Of a stretch of DNA of 64,000 nucleotides, positions 15,835 to 25,144 are shown piece by piece. The notes under the pieces are model-generated. The model did no database searches. It was not told the origin of the DNA and saw only the letters and a program-made list of their open reading frames with translations. The stretch covers positions 1 through 64,000 of the forward strand of contig CAZLTN010000021.1 of assembly GCA_964562455.1 (NCBI GenBank). Reading direction: 5' to 3'. Positions within the stretch are counted from its first letter, which is position 1. Each line of letters begins with the position of its first letter. The position numbers and the translations under genes are program-made. The stretch is from Ravibacter sp964562455. Its GTDB lineage: Bacteria; Bacteroidota; Bacteroidia; Cytophagales; Spirosomataceae.

Positions 15835-17280
15835 TCAAGGTTCGCTTTGCTCCCGCTTCTGCTTTTTAAAGTAATCGTTATTGTCGTACCTGGATACCGC
15901 CGCCCACTTTACGTTTACTTCCGGCAGGTACCGCGATAGCCGGGCTTTGACTTTCGCATATTTTTTTCTGCCGGCTACATTGTGCCACTCATTCGGGTCC
16001 TCTCTTAGCAGGTACAACTCTTCCGACCCATCCTCATAGCGGATATACCGGTAGTCTGAGGTGACGATCGCATGATTGTTCCTCGCCCAGGTGGTAATAG
16101 CAGGAGCAGTCCAGTCCGCTTTTGGATTTTTCAGGAGGGGATAAATACTCCGGGCTTCGATATTGTCAGCAGCAGGCAGACCACAGAGGTCCACTAACGT
16201 CGGGTAAATGGAAAACAGCTCCACCGGGGCATCAACACGCTTGTTTTCCGGGATACCGGGCCCGGAAAAAATTAATGGCGAAATCGTGGCCCGGTTCCAC
16301 AGCGCAACCTTGGCGAAGGTGCCCTTCTCGCCCATCCTGTAGCCGTGGTCCGACCAGAGCACCACGATCGTATTCGCGGCGTGAGGACTTTTTTCCAGGG
16401 TGTTGAGGATCTCGCCGATATAATGGTCGGCAAAAGAGATACTCGCCAGGTAGGCATGGACCATGTTTTTCCACTGGTTGTTTTGGATGGCCCATTCGGT
16501 GGACGGCATCATGGGCAGATCGTCGATTGCCAGGGCAATTCCAGGCAAATCGTCCCGGTCGTTTTTCAGGTAGGGCGGAAGCTGAATCCGGGTAGTATCA
16601 TAAAGGTCAAACCACTTTTGCGGCACATGCCAGGGCACATGGGGGCGAAGAAACCCTACCGAAAGAAAAAAAGGCTGGTCGTAGGATCTGCTTAACCGCT
16701 CCCTGGCCCATTGCGCCGAACGGTAATCGGGCATCTGCTCGTCTCGCTCAGGAAAAGCTCCCCAATCGGTACCGGTGCCTTTGGTGTGCCAGTTCATGCG
16801 TTTAGGGGGCACAGGACCGAACCCTTTTTCCCGGCCTCCGCTCTCATCGAATAAGCCTTGCGGCGCATGTTCATGGAAAATCTTGCCGACACCCATCGTA
16901 TAATATCCGGCGTCTTTAAAATACTGGTGCATGAAAACCGCTTTCCGGGTAGCTTCATTCACGTTTTTGATCTCATCGTCGCCGATAAACCCGTAAATCC
17001 CGGTTGTGGAAGGCCGCAGCCCGGTCATAATAGCGGTCCTCGACGGGCTGCACATCGGGGACTGGCATTGTGCATTGGCAAACAGGGTACCCTTCGCAAT
17101 CAGCCGGTCCAGGTTAGGAGTAATGGCGCCTGGGTGACCCATTCCTCCTATGAAATCGTTCAGATCGTCGACGGCGATCAGCAGGATATTGGGACGTTGC
17201 GAAGGCTGCGCCTGCAGGGCAGCACTGTTCCCGATAAGGGTAAGAAGAAAAAGAAAGGCAGAAGCGGCAAACGGGTTCAT
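15835..17280 (-). CDS. Sulfatase (CSPSR), iduronate-2-sulfatase-like
   Basis: This is a 481-residue secreted type I sulfatase. The signal peptide ends LQAQ. The first metal block is IAVDDLNDFIGG (Asp38-Asp39), the formylglycine signature is CSPSR with Cys77 (QSPMCSPSRTAIMTGLRPST), and later blocks are RPHVPWHVPQKWFDLY and LWSDHGYRMGEKGTFAK. The VDDL start, the FLRPHVPW block and the SDHGY block together are typical of the iduronate-2-sulfatase-like branch; the real substrate may differ. It is 23 bp downstream of the SusD gene and is therefore the enzyme most closely tied to locus 1. Its stop is followed by a bidirectional hairpin. Confidence 0.93.
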   Translation of the reverse strand: MNPFAASAFLFLLTLIGNSAALQAQPSQRPNILLIAVDDLNDFIGGMGHPGAITPNLDRLIAKGTLFANAQCQSPMCSPSRTAIMTGLRPSTTGIYGFIGDDEIKNVNEATRKAVFMHQYFKDAGYYTMGVGKIFHEHAPQGLFDESGGREKGFGPVPPKRMNWHTKGTGTDWGAFPERDEQMPDYRSAQWARERLSRSYDQPFFLSVGFLRPHVPWHVPQKWFDLYDTTRIQLPPYLKNDRDDLPGIALAIDDLPMMPSTEWAIQNNQWKNMVHAYLASISFADHYIGEILNTLEKSPHAANTIVVLWSDHGYRMGEKGTFAKVALWNRATISPLIFSGPGIPENKRVDAPVELFSIYPTLVDLCGLPAADNIEARSIYPLLKNPKADWTAPAITTWARNNHAIVTSDYRYIRYEDGSEELYLLREDPNEWHNVAGRKKYAKVKARLSRYLPEVNVKWAAVSRYDNNDYFKKQKREQSEP

Positions 17281-17303
17281 ATTTAAAGTTAAAGTCCAGT
17301 TGT

Positions 17304-18806
17304 TCAGTACCCTTTGTTCTGTGGAAAACCGGTTATATCGACCTCTGTCTGCGGAATCGGGAACAGGTAGTCGCGTTGCGGATCGACATTGTGCGGCTCA
17401 AGGGATCCCTCCTTTGCAAATGCTTCCTCCAGGATCCCCCAGCGCTTGATGTCGTACCACCTGTTAAATTCGAAAGCAAATTCCAATCTCCTTTCCTCTC
17501 TCACTGTCTTTATAAAATCTGCTTTCGAGATCCCGGGGCTGACATCTGCCGGAAAATCCGTAACGGTCGTACCATTAAAGCGCGCTCTTCCACGTACCTG
17601 GTTGACATACCCGATCGCCTCAGCCGTCGCTCCTTCCGATTCGGCAATGGCTTCCGCCGCCATCAGCAGCACATCGGCATAGCGGTAGAGGCAGTAATGA
17701 TGATCGCTCGACCGGTCGTCTCCCGACTCCTGGGGACCCGGATAGCGAAAGTACTTGGCGATATGCGGGACAGGCGTCCTGTATTTCGAATCGGTTAAAG
17801 CAGTTTTTACGCCCTTGATCATTACCGAATCCTCAAAACTCACCTTCCTACGGTAGTCCCTCGCATCCCATGTAGTGTAAACCTTGTAGGCGGGAACGGC
17901 TACAGACAGGCTCCTCGGGGCATGGTCCCTGATACGGGTCAGGTTGATCAGGCCCTCTATCGGGTTATATCCCCCCTGGGACAGGTTATTTTTCAGGTCA
18001 ATAGTGAATACCGGCTCGCGCAACGTTCCTGATAAATTGGCATTGAACAGGTCCTGGTAGTTCTTCTCCAGGGCATAATTAAAACTTGCCGCATTCTGGA
18101 TCACATACCGCGCTTCTGCAGCCGCCTCGCCGTAGCGATGCAGCGTAAGATATACCTCCGCCAGCGTGGTGGCCGCGCTCCCTTTAGTACCTATATTTCT
18201 CACATCGGCAGGATTCCTGTCGGGAAGGTGTTCCTTAGCGAATTTCAGATCCGCGACAATATGGTCATATATTTCGTTTTCAGGGGTCCTGGTAGCGGCA
18301 TCAAGCTCTTCCGCGCTTTCTACCGGTACGTCCATGTAAGGCACATCACCAAAATAGCGTACCAGATGATAGTACGTAAATGCGCGGATAAACCGGGCCT
18401 GTGCCTCCAGCTTGTCTTTTATGGCCTGGTCAGCCTCGATCTGCCGGGCGCCCTTGATGGCCGTATTGGCAGCAGCAATAGCCTGGAACAAGCCGTTCCA
18501 GGTAAGCCGGGTCATATTATTCCTCGCATCCATGTTGAAATCATTGATGACTACCCTGTCGCCCGTTGTGTTCCTATCCCCGATTTCGGCCATATCACTA
18601 CGAAGAATAAGAGACAACAGATATTCCTTTTCTATATTCAGGGTAACCCATTCAGCATAGGCACCATAGACAGCAGCCTCTACATCGGCGGGCTTTTTAA
18701 AAAAACCTTCCGGGGCCATCAACCCCCTCGGGTTCTCTTCCAGCAATCCGTTGCATCCTGTATGCATCAGCATAAAAGGGAGTAAGATAATGACTAATTT
18801 CCTCAT
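17304..18806 (-). CDS. SusD/RagB family glycan-binding lipoprotein, locus 1
   Basis: This is a 500-residue surface lipoprotein that would form the lid over the SusC channel encoded just upstream (24 bp gap). The lipobox ends at Cys18 (MLMHTGC). The helical TPR core shows typical blocks: LEAQARFIRAFTYYHLVRYFGDVPY (in outline), the FNLQ-like middle, LYRYADVLLMAAEAIAE and the C-terminal REERRLEFAFEFNRWYDIKRWG and PIPQTEVD. It ends with the usual short NKGY tail. Length is typical for the family. It binds an oligosaccharide at the cell surface; which one is not visible. Confidence 0.95.
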   Translation of the reverse strand: MRKLVIILLPFMLMHTGCNGLLEENPRGLMAPEGFFKKPADVEAAVYGAYAEWVTLNIEKEYLLSLILRSDMAEIGDRNTTGDRVVINDFNMDARNNMTRLTWNGLFQAIAAANTAIKGARQIEADQAIKDKLEAQARFIRAFTYYHLVRYFGDVPYMDVPVESAEELDAATRTPENEIYDHIVADLKFAKEHLPDRNPADVRNIGTKGSAATTLAEVYLTLHRYGEAAAEARYVIQNAASFNYALEKNYQDLFNANLSGTLREPVFTIDLKNNLSQGGYNPIEGLINLTRIRDHAPRSLSVAVPAYKVYTTWDARDYRRKVSFEDSVMIKGVKTALTDSKYRTPVPHIAKYFRYPGPQESGDDRSSDHHYCLYRYADVLLMAAEAIAESEGATAEAIGYVNQVRGRARFNGTTVTDFPADVSPGISKADFIKTVREERRLEFAFEFNRWYDIKRWGILEEAFAKEGSLEPHNVDPQRDYLFPIPQTEVDITGFPQNKGY

Positions 18807-18830
18807 CTTTTTAAGTTTGAAGGCGAAAAA

Positions 18831-21800
18831 TTAAAATCCCAGGTTAATTCCTAAAGTCCAGGATGTGGTGTTCGGATAGCTGTCGAAGTCCAGTCCCAGG
18901 TTAACATTACTGTTGGTGACGCCATCAGATCTGAAAGCTACCTCGGGATCCACCCCGGAATACTTAGTGAATGTCAGCAGGTTCTGCCCGCTCAGGTAGA
19001 TGCGCGCAGAACGGATCTTAAATCGGCTCAGAAGCCCGGGAGAAAGATCGTAGCCCAGCGAGATATTCTTCAGCCGGACAAAAGAACCGTCCTCCACAAA
19101 TCGCGTCGAGGTTAGGGGCGACCTTCCTGCTGCGGCCTTCGGTACGTCCGTATCCGTATTCTGAGGGGTCCACCGCCGGAGGGCGTCCGTGGTAGCGTTG
19201 CTGTTCCCGCTCAACCGGTCGAGCTCCATTCTGACCAGGTTCATCATATCGCCGCCGGTAAAAGCCTGGAAAAATATATTCATGCTGAACCCTTTAAAGG
19301 AAAAATCGTTGTTCAACCCCCAAACCGCCCTGGGGTTAGGATTCCCGATAATTTTCCGGTCCCTGCTATCCAACACTCCATCGTTGTTCAGATCGGCATA
19401 TTTTTCTCCTCCCGGCACTTTTTCAAAAGTCCCGCCGGGTATAAATTCATCCCCCACCTGGTACACACCGTTATACACGTATCCGTAAAACGAACCTACC
19501 GCTTCTCCTTCCCTCAGGATAGAATTCTGAACACTCCCGGAAACGCCCGGTACACTGGCGATGATAATATCTACCCCACCGGGCAGTGAAAGCACCTTAT
19601 TCCTGTTAAATGTAAGGTTAAGGCTGGTAGACCATTTGAAAGCGTTTACAAGGTTCCTGGAATTGATCTGGAGCTCGACTCCCTTATTCTCTATCTCCCC
19701 AAGGTTCTGCAACCTGTTCTGATAGCCGGAAAAAGCAGGAATAGGGACGTTAAAAAGCAGATCTTTCGTCAGTTTATAATAGTAGTCTCCCGAAATATTG
19801 ATCCTGTTGTTAAATAAATCCATATCCAGCCCTATGTTAAACTGGGAGGTCTTTTCCCAGGTAAGGTCCTTGTTTGCAATCGAAGTCGGGCGCACCGAGC
19901 TCACGACACTATTGTTCATCACAAAGAAAGTAGATGAAATCCTGGCAAGCGATTGATAGGCGCCAATGCCCTGGTTCCCGGTCAATCCGTAGCTGGTCCT
20001 TAGTTTTAGTGAGGACAATACGGGGTTCTGGGGGTAAAATTCCTCATTGCTGACATTCCACGAAAAAGCGCCTGATGGGAAAAATGACCATTTATTATTT
20101 TCGCTGAACTGGGACGCGCCGTCGTAACGGCCTGTAAATGTGAGCAGGTACCGGTCGTCAAAATTATAATTCAGCCGGCCGTAATAAGACATAATCGCTG
20201 ATTCCGTAAATCCCGAACTGGGCGCCCTGAAATTGGTACCGACTCCCAGGTTCCAGAATCCCAGCGCATCGGTAATAAAACCGGTATTGGTAACAGAGAA
20301 ATTGGTATTCCGGAACTTTTGGTACGAAAACCCGCCGGTCAGGACGAAGGTATTCTTTTCACCGGCGTTGAAATTATAATTCAGGTATTGCTCGGTCAGG
20401 AAATTGAAATTCCGGCCATGAGTGAGACTACCTTGTCCGTTGGTGGTTTCCCCCTGATTTGAAATGCGGTTGTTATAGACGCCGTTTTGCGAATTCCTGA
20501 CGATCGTGCCAAAGGTAGAATTGAATACAAGCCCTTTGGCGAGGTCAAATTCAGCTTTGGCATTCACCTGCACGTTATCCTGTTTAGTCTCTTCTTCTCT
20601 TCCGTCGATAACGGCCATTGGGTTTTCAAATGCAGCAACCCCTACCCGGCTCTGGGTATACTTACCGGTTTCGTCCAAAATACCCTGATCAGGATCAAAA
20701 CGCTGGGCGGCCATCACGACGCCGGCGTTCAATGCCCCACCCGCGGATGAGGTCATAACGCCGTCACTTTTCGAGTTGAGCAGGGTAGAGCTCAAGCTCA
20801 GGCGAATATGCTTTGAAACGTCGAATTTAAAGTTTGTATTCAGCGAATAACGATTAAATGCGGACGTCTTTATGACCCCCTTCTGACCAAAATAAATCCC
20901 TGAAACATAATATTTCATCTTATCGGTCCCACCCGATACCGATAGCTGATGATTTTGAATATGCCCCTGCTGAAAGATCATGCCCTGCCAGTCAGTGTCT
21001 GCCTGCAGGTTGTTCACGTCATAGAAATTGGAATTCCGGGCTTCATTAATATACTCAGCAAACTGCCTGGCATTCAACAAGTCAAGCCTTCCTATCTCCT
21101 TCTGCAGAGAATAGGAGCTGTTGATATTGATCTGTGGTTTACCGGATTTACCCGATTTGGTTGTAATCATAATGACGCCATTGGCTCCTCTCGATCCGTA
21201 GATAGCGGAGGCAGAAGCATCTTTCAATACTTCGATGGAGGCGATATCATCGGGAGGTGGCAGCACGCCCCCTACCAGGCCATCTACCACAAAAAGCGGA
21301 TCGCTGCTGGCATTGATGGAGGTTCCGCCCCGTACCCGGATTTTGAAATCTCCTCCGGGTTCCGCGCTGGAAGACTGTACTACAACGCCCGCAGCACGTC
21401 CCTGCAGGGCCTGAACAGCATTAGCCGCAGGGTAGGCCGTCAACTCCTCCCGCGTCACGCTGGCTACCGAACCGGTCAGGTCGCTTTTTCTGACTACGCC
21501 GTAACCCACCACCACTACCTCTTCCAGCGCCTTCTGGTCTACCTCCATCATTATCCCGACAGAGGTCCTGCTTCCCACCGTAATTTCCTGTGAAATATAG
21601 CCCACAAAGGAAAATACCAATATGGCATTTTCATCAGGCACCGCTATTGTAAACACTCCTTCCGAATCGGTCGTAGTTCCCTGCTGCGTACCTTTCAGGA
21701 GGATACTCACCCCCGGCAGACCCGTACCGCTTTCGTCGGTAACCCTGCCTTCCAGACGTATATCCGTTTTGTCCTTCCAGGGATCAGCAACCGCTTCCGG

Positions 21801-22181
21801 AACGGGTTTCTTCCGGTCGACCGGCCGTGTAACTATAATATATTTGCCCGATATCTCATAGGTAAGCTGCATCGGCGTCAATAACCGGTCCAGGACACCT
21901 GCCAGGGGTTCTCCACGGGCTACGATGCTGACTTTTTCTTCATGCCGGACCAGGGAAGGCTCAAAGCTGAACTTTACGCGGGCTGCTTTTCCCAGCCGTG
22001 AAAGTACTGTCCGGAAATTCTCGTTCTGTACCTCGAACGTTACCTGCCGGCTGAGCAATTCCTGGGCCTTACTCTCCCTCGCGGCGCTCCCCCCGAAGGT
22101 CGCGGCGACAAGCAGTACGTGAAGACAGGTAAATTTGATCATAGCCAGGAAGACACGACCAAGCGATCGCTTTTTTTTCAT
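18831..22181 (-). CDS. SusC/RagA TonB-dependent receptor with STN domain, locus 1
   Basis: This is a 1116-residue outer-membrane receptor that imports oligosaccharides with energy from TonB. After the signal region (about 1-40) comes an STN domain (about 55-118, FEPSLV to KYIIVTRP), which in this class contacts the FecR anti-sigma, then a carboxypeptidase-like beta domain (about 143-215, GRVTDESGTGLPGVSILLKG), the EEVVVVGYG segment (220-228), the plug (about 232-345) with SIEVLKDASASAIYGSRGANGVI and the barrel. The SusC C terminus is normal. The ATG at 22181 is preceded by an AAAACTATG-like leader shared with locus 2. Regulation by the locus sigma factor is expected from the STN domain. Confidence 0.96.
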   Translation of the reverse strand: MKKKRSLGRVFLAMIKFTCLHVLLVAATFGGSAARESKAQELLSRQVTFEVQNENFRTVLSRLGKAARVKFSFEPSLVRHEEKVSIVARGEPLAGVLDRLLTPMQLTYEISGKYIIVTRPVDRKKPVPEAVADPWKDKTDIRLEGRVTDESGTGLPGVSILLKGTQQGTTTDSEGVFTIAVPDENAILVFSFVGYISQEITVGSRTSVGIMMEVDQKALEEVVVVGYGVVRKSDLTGSVASVTREELTAYPAANAVQALQGRAAGVVVQSSSAEPGGDFKIRVRGGTSINASSDPLFVVDGLVGGVLPPPDDIASIEVLKDASASAIYGSRGANGVIMITTKSGKSGKPQININSSYSLQKEIGRLDLLNARQFAEYINEARNSNFYDVNNLQADTDWQGMIFQQGHIQNHQLSVSGGTDKMKYYVSGIYFGQKGVIKTSAFNRYSLNTNFKFDVSKHIRLSLSSTLLNSKSDGVMTSSAGGALNAGVVMAAQRFDPDQGILDETGKYTQSRVGVAAFENPMAVIDGREEETKQDNVQVNAKAEFDLAKGLVFNSTFGTIVRNSQNGVYNNRISNQGETTNGQGSLTHGRNFNFLTEQYLNYNFNAGEKNTFVLTGGFSYQKFRNTNFSVTNTGFITDALGFWNLGVGTNFRAPSSGFTESAIMSYYGRLNYNFDDRYLLTFTGRYDGASQFSENNKWSFFPSGAFSWNVSNEEFYPQNPVLSSLKLRTSYGLTGNQGIGAYQSLARISSTFFVMNNSVVSSVRPTSIANKDLTWEKTSQFNIGLDMDLFNNRINISGDYYYKLTKDLLFNVPIPAFSGYQNRLQNLGEIENKGVELQINSRNLVNAFKWSTSLNLTFNRNKVLSLPGGVDIIIASVPGVSGSVQNSILREGEAVGSFYGYVYNGVYQVGDEFIPGGTFEKVPGGEKYADLNNDGVLDSRDRKIIGNPNPRAVWGLNNDFSFKGFSMNIFFQAFTGGDMMNLVRMELDRLSGNSNATTDALRRWTPQNTDTDVPKAAAGRSPLTSTRFVEDGSFVRLKNISLGYDLSPGLLSRFKIRSARIYLSGQNLLTFTKYSGVDPEVAFRSDGVTNSNVNLGLDFDSYPNTTSWTLGINLGF

Positions 22182-22188
22182 AGTTTTG
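22181..22188 (+). promoter_or_regulatory. Plus-strand -7-like element facing against susC
   Basis: TAGTTTTG matches TAnnTTTG exactly and begins on the first base of the susC start codon, on the opposite strand. A second match, TAAATTTG, is at 22130-22137 inside the susC start. Together with the terminator at 22272-22305 they could frame an antisense RNA of about 110-160 bases. No -33 element is evident at either. The same bases also form the susC leader, so the match may be coincidental. Confidence 0.3.
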
Positions 22189-22271
22189 AATGTTTTGTAG
22201 ATTAACTGAAAGAATGAATCGGCAAAACAGTTTCCCTCATCCTGCCAGGGATATCGTGGGAAACAGTCCTG

Positions 22272-22305
22272 GCCGGCAATGCGGGAACATTGCCGGCTTC
22301 TTTTT
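22272..22305 (+). terminator. Intrinsic terminator on the plus strand in the fecR-susC gap
   Basis: gccggcaatg (22272-22281), a six-base loop and cattgccggc (22288-22297) form a perfect 10-bp stem, followed by ttcttttt. The U tract exists only in plus-strand RNA, whereas every gene around it is on the minus strand. On the minus strand the stem is preceded by A residues and followed by mixed sequence. Confidence 0.7.
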
Positions 22306-22358
22306 AAAAAGTTGCGGTAAAGTTCATAGGCACAGAGGTTTTGAGTTGAACGGCTGTT

Positions 22359-23456
22359 TTAACGGGTATCGCTTTCGATCATGACACGTGCGTCTTCGAT
22401 CCGGTAGGTCACCCTGAGTGTTTTGCAGATAATATCCAGCTTTTCGTACAGTGATTCGTCTTCCAGGCTCACCGACAGGGTCCGGCCCTGCAGTAATTCG
22501 GGGTCATAGACGATTTCCAGGCCGTAGGCTTCCGAAAGGGTCCTGAATACTTCGCTGACCGGCGTATTGTCGAAGTCGAAAGAAAGCCGGAGATCTGCAT
22601 GGCCGAGCACCAGCGGTGTTTTTACCAGCGTCCTGGTAAGCTGCGCCTGTTCCCTGGCAAATACGGCCTGCTGGTTAGGTGAGAGCACCAGGCCCGACCG
22701 TTTAGGGTCGGCAGGCCCGCGTTCGTAGTCGGTTTTGGTAAACACCGATACTCTTCCCGAATGCACCGCCACGATGACGTTCGATGCATCATTCCGGGCC
22801 TGGACGCGGAAGCTGGTACCGAGCACCTCCGTCACCGTTTCATTGGCATAGACCAGGAAAGGCCTGGAAGGATCGCGGGAGACTTCAAAAAAAGCTTCTC
22901 CCGAAAGCGCTACTTCTCTTTTTCCGCCGGTGAAGCGAAGAGGGTAGCTGATCTTACTCTGAGGATCGAGACTGATGACGCTGCCGTCGTCAAGGGTGAT
23001 AAGCAGGGGGGCGGCCGTCGCATTCTGTTTTTCTATCCAGGGCTGTTCCCCTGCCACATCAGCCAGCCCCCACCGTACCCCCGGCATTTTCCGGGGAGGC
23101 GCCAAAAGCTGCCAGCCGATCACCGCTATTACCGATGCTGCCGCAGCTATCTGTAGCCAGCTTCGCCGGAAGCGTGGGTTGCCGGTAGTTACCAGGCTGC
23201 CCTTGCCGGTAGCGCCGGACCGCTGCAATATCCGCCTGATCGCATCCTGCTTTTCCGCTTCGGGCAAATGGGTCATACCCGGCGCTATGGCCTGCACCAT
23301 CTTCCGGGCACGCTCAATAAAGAGCGCCTGTTCCGGGTTCTTTTCCAGCCAGCTGCTCCACCTGGCAGTATCTTCATCAGTCGGGTTGAGCACCCACCGG
23401 CGGAAGGGCTCATCCCAAACAAGCTCTTCAATCGTGAAATGACGGTAATGATCCAT
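22359..23456 (-). CDS. FecR-like anti-sigma factor, locus 1
   Basis: This is a 365-residue inner-membrane regulator. It has an N-terminal cytoplasmic part that would bind the sigma factor (FTIEELVWDEPFRRWVLNP), a membrane helix at about 100-118 (SWLQIAAAASVIAVIGWQLL), the periplasmic FecR domain (ITLDDGSVISLDPQSKISYP, GEAFFEVSRDPSRPFLVY) and a C-terminal STN-like DUF4974 domain (DFDNTPVSEVFRTLSEAYGL). It lies between its sigma factor gene (148 bp upstream) and susC (177 bp downstream). It would relay contact with the SusC STN domain to the sigma factor. Confidence 0.95.
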   Translation of the reverse strand: MDHYRHFTIEELVWDEPFRRWVLNPTDEDTARWSSWLEKNPEQALFIERARKMVQAIAPGMTHLPEAEKQDAIRRILQRSGATGKGSLVTTGNPRFRRSWLQIAAAASVIAVIGWQLLAPPRKMPGVRWGLADVAGEQPWIEKQNATAAPLLITLDDGSVISLDPQSKISYPLRFTGGKREVALSGEAFFEVSRDPSRPFLVYANETVTEVLGTSFRVQARNDASNVIVAVHSGRVSVFTKTDYERGPADPKRSGLVLSPNQQAVFAREQAQLTRTLVKTPLVLGHADLRLSFDFDNTPVSEVFRTLSEAYGLEIVYDPELLQGRTLSVSLEDESLYEKLDIICKTLRVTYRIEDARVMIESDTR

Positions 23457-23604
23457 GTCTCAGATAACGATTTCCCCTATTTCGGGTCCACACCGGACCG
23501 CCATCGGGGTATTACATGGGACATTAGACATACCCTGTCGCCGGATACTGTATTTTTTTTACTTTTTTTTGAAGAAAACTGAAAGATACCCGGCGTCACG
23601 TATG

Positions 23605-24216
23605 TCAAAAGCCGGCGATCTGCAGACAAGATAGCAGAAGAGCGAAAAAAATGGCTGTTTTCCAGTGTTCTTTCAGCCATTTGAAAGCAGTCTGTAACAG
23701 GTTGGATACCGATTGCGGCCGGATGTCCATTACCGCCGCGATCTGGTCGCGGTCCAGTTCCAGGAAGAATTTAAGATATACCGCCTCTTTTTGCCGTTTG
23801 GGCAGTGCGTTCAGCAGGTAAGTAATCCGTTTAGCCGTTTGTGCGTCTTCTTCGGAACGGATCAGGCGATATTCGATCGAATAATTCATGTCAAAAGCTA
23901 CGTCGTCAAGGCTGTCGAAAGGCAATGCCTGATTCCGCTGCGCGACCCGGTTGAGCCTGCGCCGCAACGACGCCAGCAGGTACGCCCTCGGCGGGATATC
24001 TCCGTTTAAACTACTTCTTTTCTCCCATACCTCCAGGTAAATGTCCTGGATGCAGTCCTTTACCAGCTCCCGGTCCCTACTGAACTTATTTCCATACTGG
24101 AACAACAGATCATACGTGCTGTTCAGCAGCCCACTGAAAGCAGCCGGATCGCCCTCCAGCATTTTATGCCAGAGTTTTAGCTCGTTGTCGTCCTGTATAA
24201 AAGGTATCAACTTCAT
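23605..24216 (-). CDS. ECF sigma-70 factor of the Bacteroidota polysaccharide-locus type, locus 1
   Basis: This is a 203-residue extracytoplasmic-function sigma factor. The ATG at 24216 is used; the codon before it is TTG. Region 2 shows KDCIQDIYLEVWEKR and region 4 the helix-turn-helix LDRDQIAAVMDIRPQSVSNL. It would direct transcription of the downstream FecR, SusC and SusD genes once FecR releases it. After region 4 the chain ends in a hydrophobic stretch (TAIFFALLLSCLQIAGF), a feature shared with the two other sigma factors here. No TAnnTTTG element was seen upstream. Confidence 0.94.
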   Translation of the reverse strand: MKLIPFIQDDNELKLWHKMLEGDPAAFSGLLNSTYDLLFQYGNKFSRDRELVKDCIQDIYLEVWEKRSSLNGDIPPRAYLLASLRRRLNRVAQRNQALPFDSLDDVAFDMNYSIEYRLIRSEEDAQTAKRITYLLNALPKRQKEAVYLKFFLELDRDQIAAVMDIRPQSVSNLLQTAFKWLKEHWKTAIFFALLLSCLQIAGF

Positions 24217-24219
24217 CAA

Positions 24220-24575
24220 AACCCGTTTTCTCTACGTAAGCCGCACGCCCGCTTCGCGCACCCGGTCCGTCAAGCCTATAAGAGAACTGTCGGTATTAAA
24301 TTTACTGCTTGCGATTGGATTTCTTTTGGAGAGACAGGGGGAGAAGGACGACCTCTACCGCACAGCGGACCGTCCGTCAATGCTGTTGGATAGTCCATAC
24401 GGGGCTACCCCTGATTTCAGGTACTTTGCTTATCTTTCATACTTCGCCTTCTTACCAGCCGCCATCGTATCGATAGCCAACACAGGCAGTACATATCCGC
24501 CGGTATCAAGGATAGCGGTCGGAAAAACCGTAAAGTGACTTTCTTATTGTAAACAGCCTGCGTGCATTTTAAAGG
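24220..24575. other. Intergenic region of 356 bp between loci 1 and 2
   Basis: This gap separates the DUF1697 gene from the locus 1 sigma gene, both on the minus strand. It must hold the sigma gene promoter, but I found no TAnnTTTG match. It also holds a short protein-like frame without a start (24430-24543). No hairpin with a U tract was seen. Confidence 0.5.
24430..24543 (-). pseudogene. Possible C-terminal fragment of a lost gene
   Basis: A 37-codon frame bounded by stops at 24544-24546 and 24430-24432 reads FPTAILDTGGYVLPVLAID and then MAAGKKAKYER before the stop. A basic C terminus after a hydrophobic stretch looks like the end of a real protein, but there is no start codon in a sensible place and the family is not recognised. 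It may equally be chance. Confidence 0.2.
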
Positions 24576-25139
24576 CTACATTTTCTTCAAGACCTTCTCA
24601 AATGTGTTCAGGTTACGTGAGGTAAAGGAATTCTTCAGGTTTTTTCTTCCCAGTATTTTCCCGAATTCAGAATCGAGTGTACTGCCTTTAGGGACCGTCC
24701 AGTAGAAATTGGTCCCGACGATCCGGGCATCTTCACCTTCTGCTTTTCCCGATTTTTCAAATTCTTCCATCAGCGTATTTTCAATCCCGCCGATCCCTAC
24801 AAAACCATAGATATGAAATTCGGGGCGGGTTTCGAAAGGATTGCCGCTGAAGATCGCTTCGATCTCAACTTTATCTTTTAGAAAAAGGAAAGCCTCGTAG
24901 CTGAAATGTACGGACATCCCATTTTCCAGGATATTCTTCAGTTCATCTGCGTTTTTACTGCAAGTGAACAGGATATTCCCGGAAGCCAGGACCGCGGAGA
25001 CATTTTCCATTCCCTGTTTTTCGAATACGGAACAGACTTCCGCCATTTTCATATTGGTTCCTTTTACGTTTACCCCCCGGAGAAAGGCGCAAAACCGATT
25101 GGCAGAAACGGGGAAGAGGATGTCGGACACTTTTGTCAT
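24576..25139 (-). CDS. DUF1697 family protein
   Basis: This 187-residue cytoplasmic protein matches the DUF1697 family, whose function is not established. The characteristic start block is FCAFLRGVNVKGTNMKMAEV, followed by VSAVLASGNILFTC, and the C-terminal part has GTNFYWTVPKGS and LKNSFTSRNLNTFEKVLKKM (last block in outline). Length is typical. It starts 5 bp after the CE15 esterase stop, so it may be co-transcribed, but nothing in the family suggests a role in glycan use. It looks like a bystander gene at the end of locus 2. Confidence 0.85.
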   Translation of the reverse strand: MTKVSDILFPVSANRFCAFLRGVNVKGTNMKMAEVCSVFEKQGMENVSAVLASGNILFTCSKNADELKNILENGMSVHFSYEAFLFLKDKVEIEAIFSGNPFETRPEFHIYGFVGIGGIENTLMEEFEKSGKAEGEDARIVGTNFYWTVPKGSTLDSEFGKILGRKNLKNSFTSRNLNTFEKVLKKM

Positions 25140-25144
25140 TTTAC

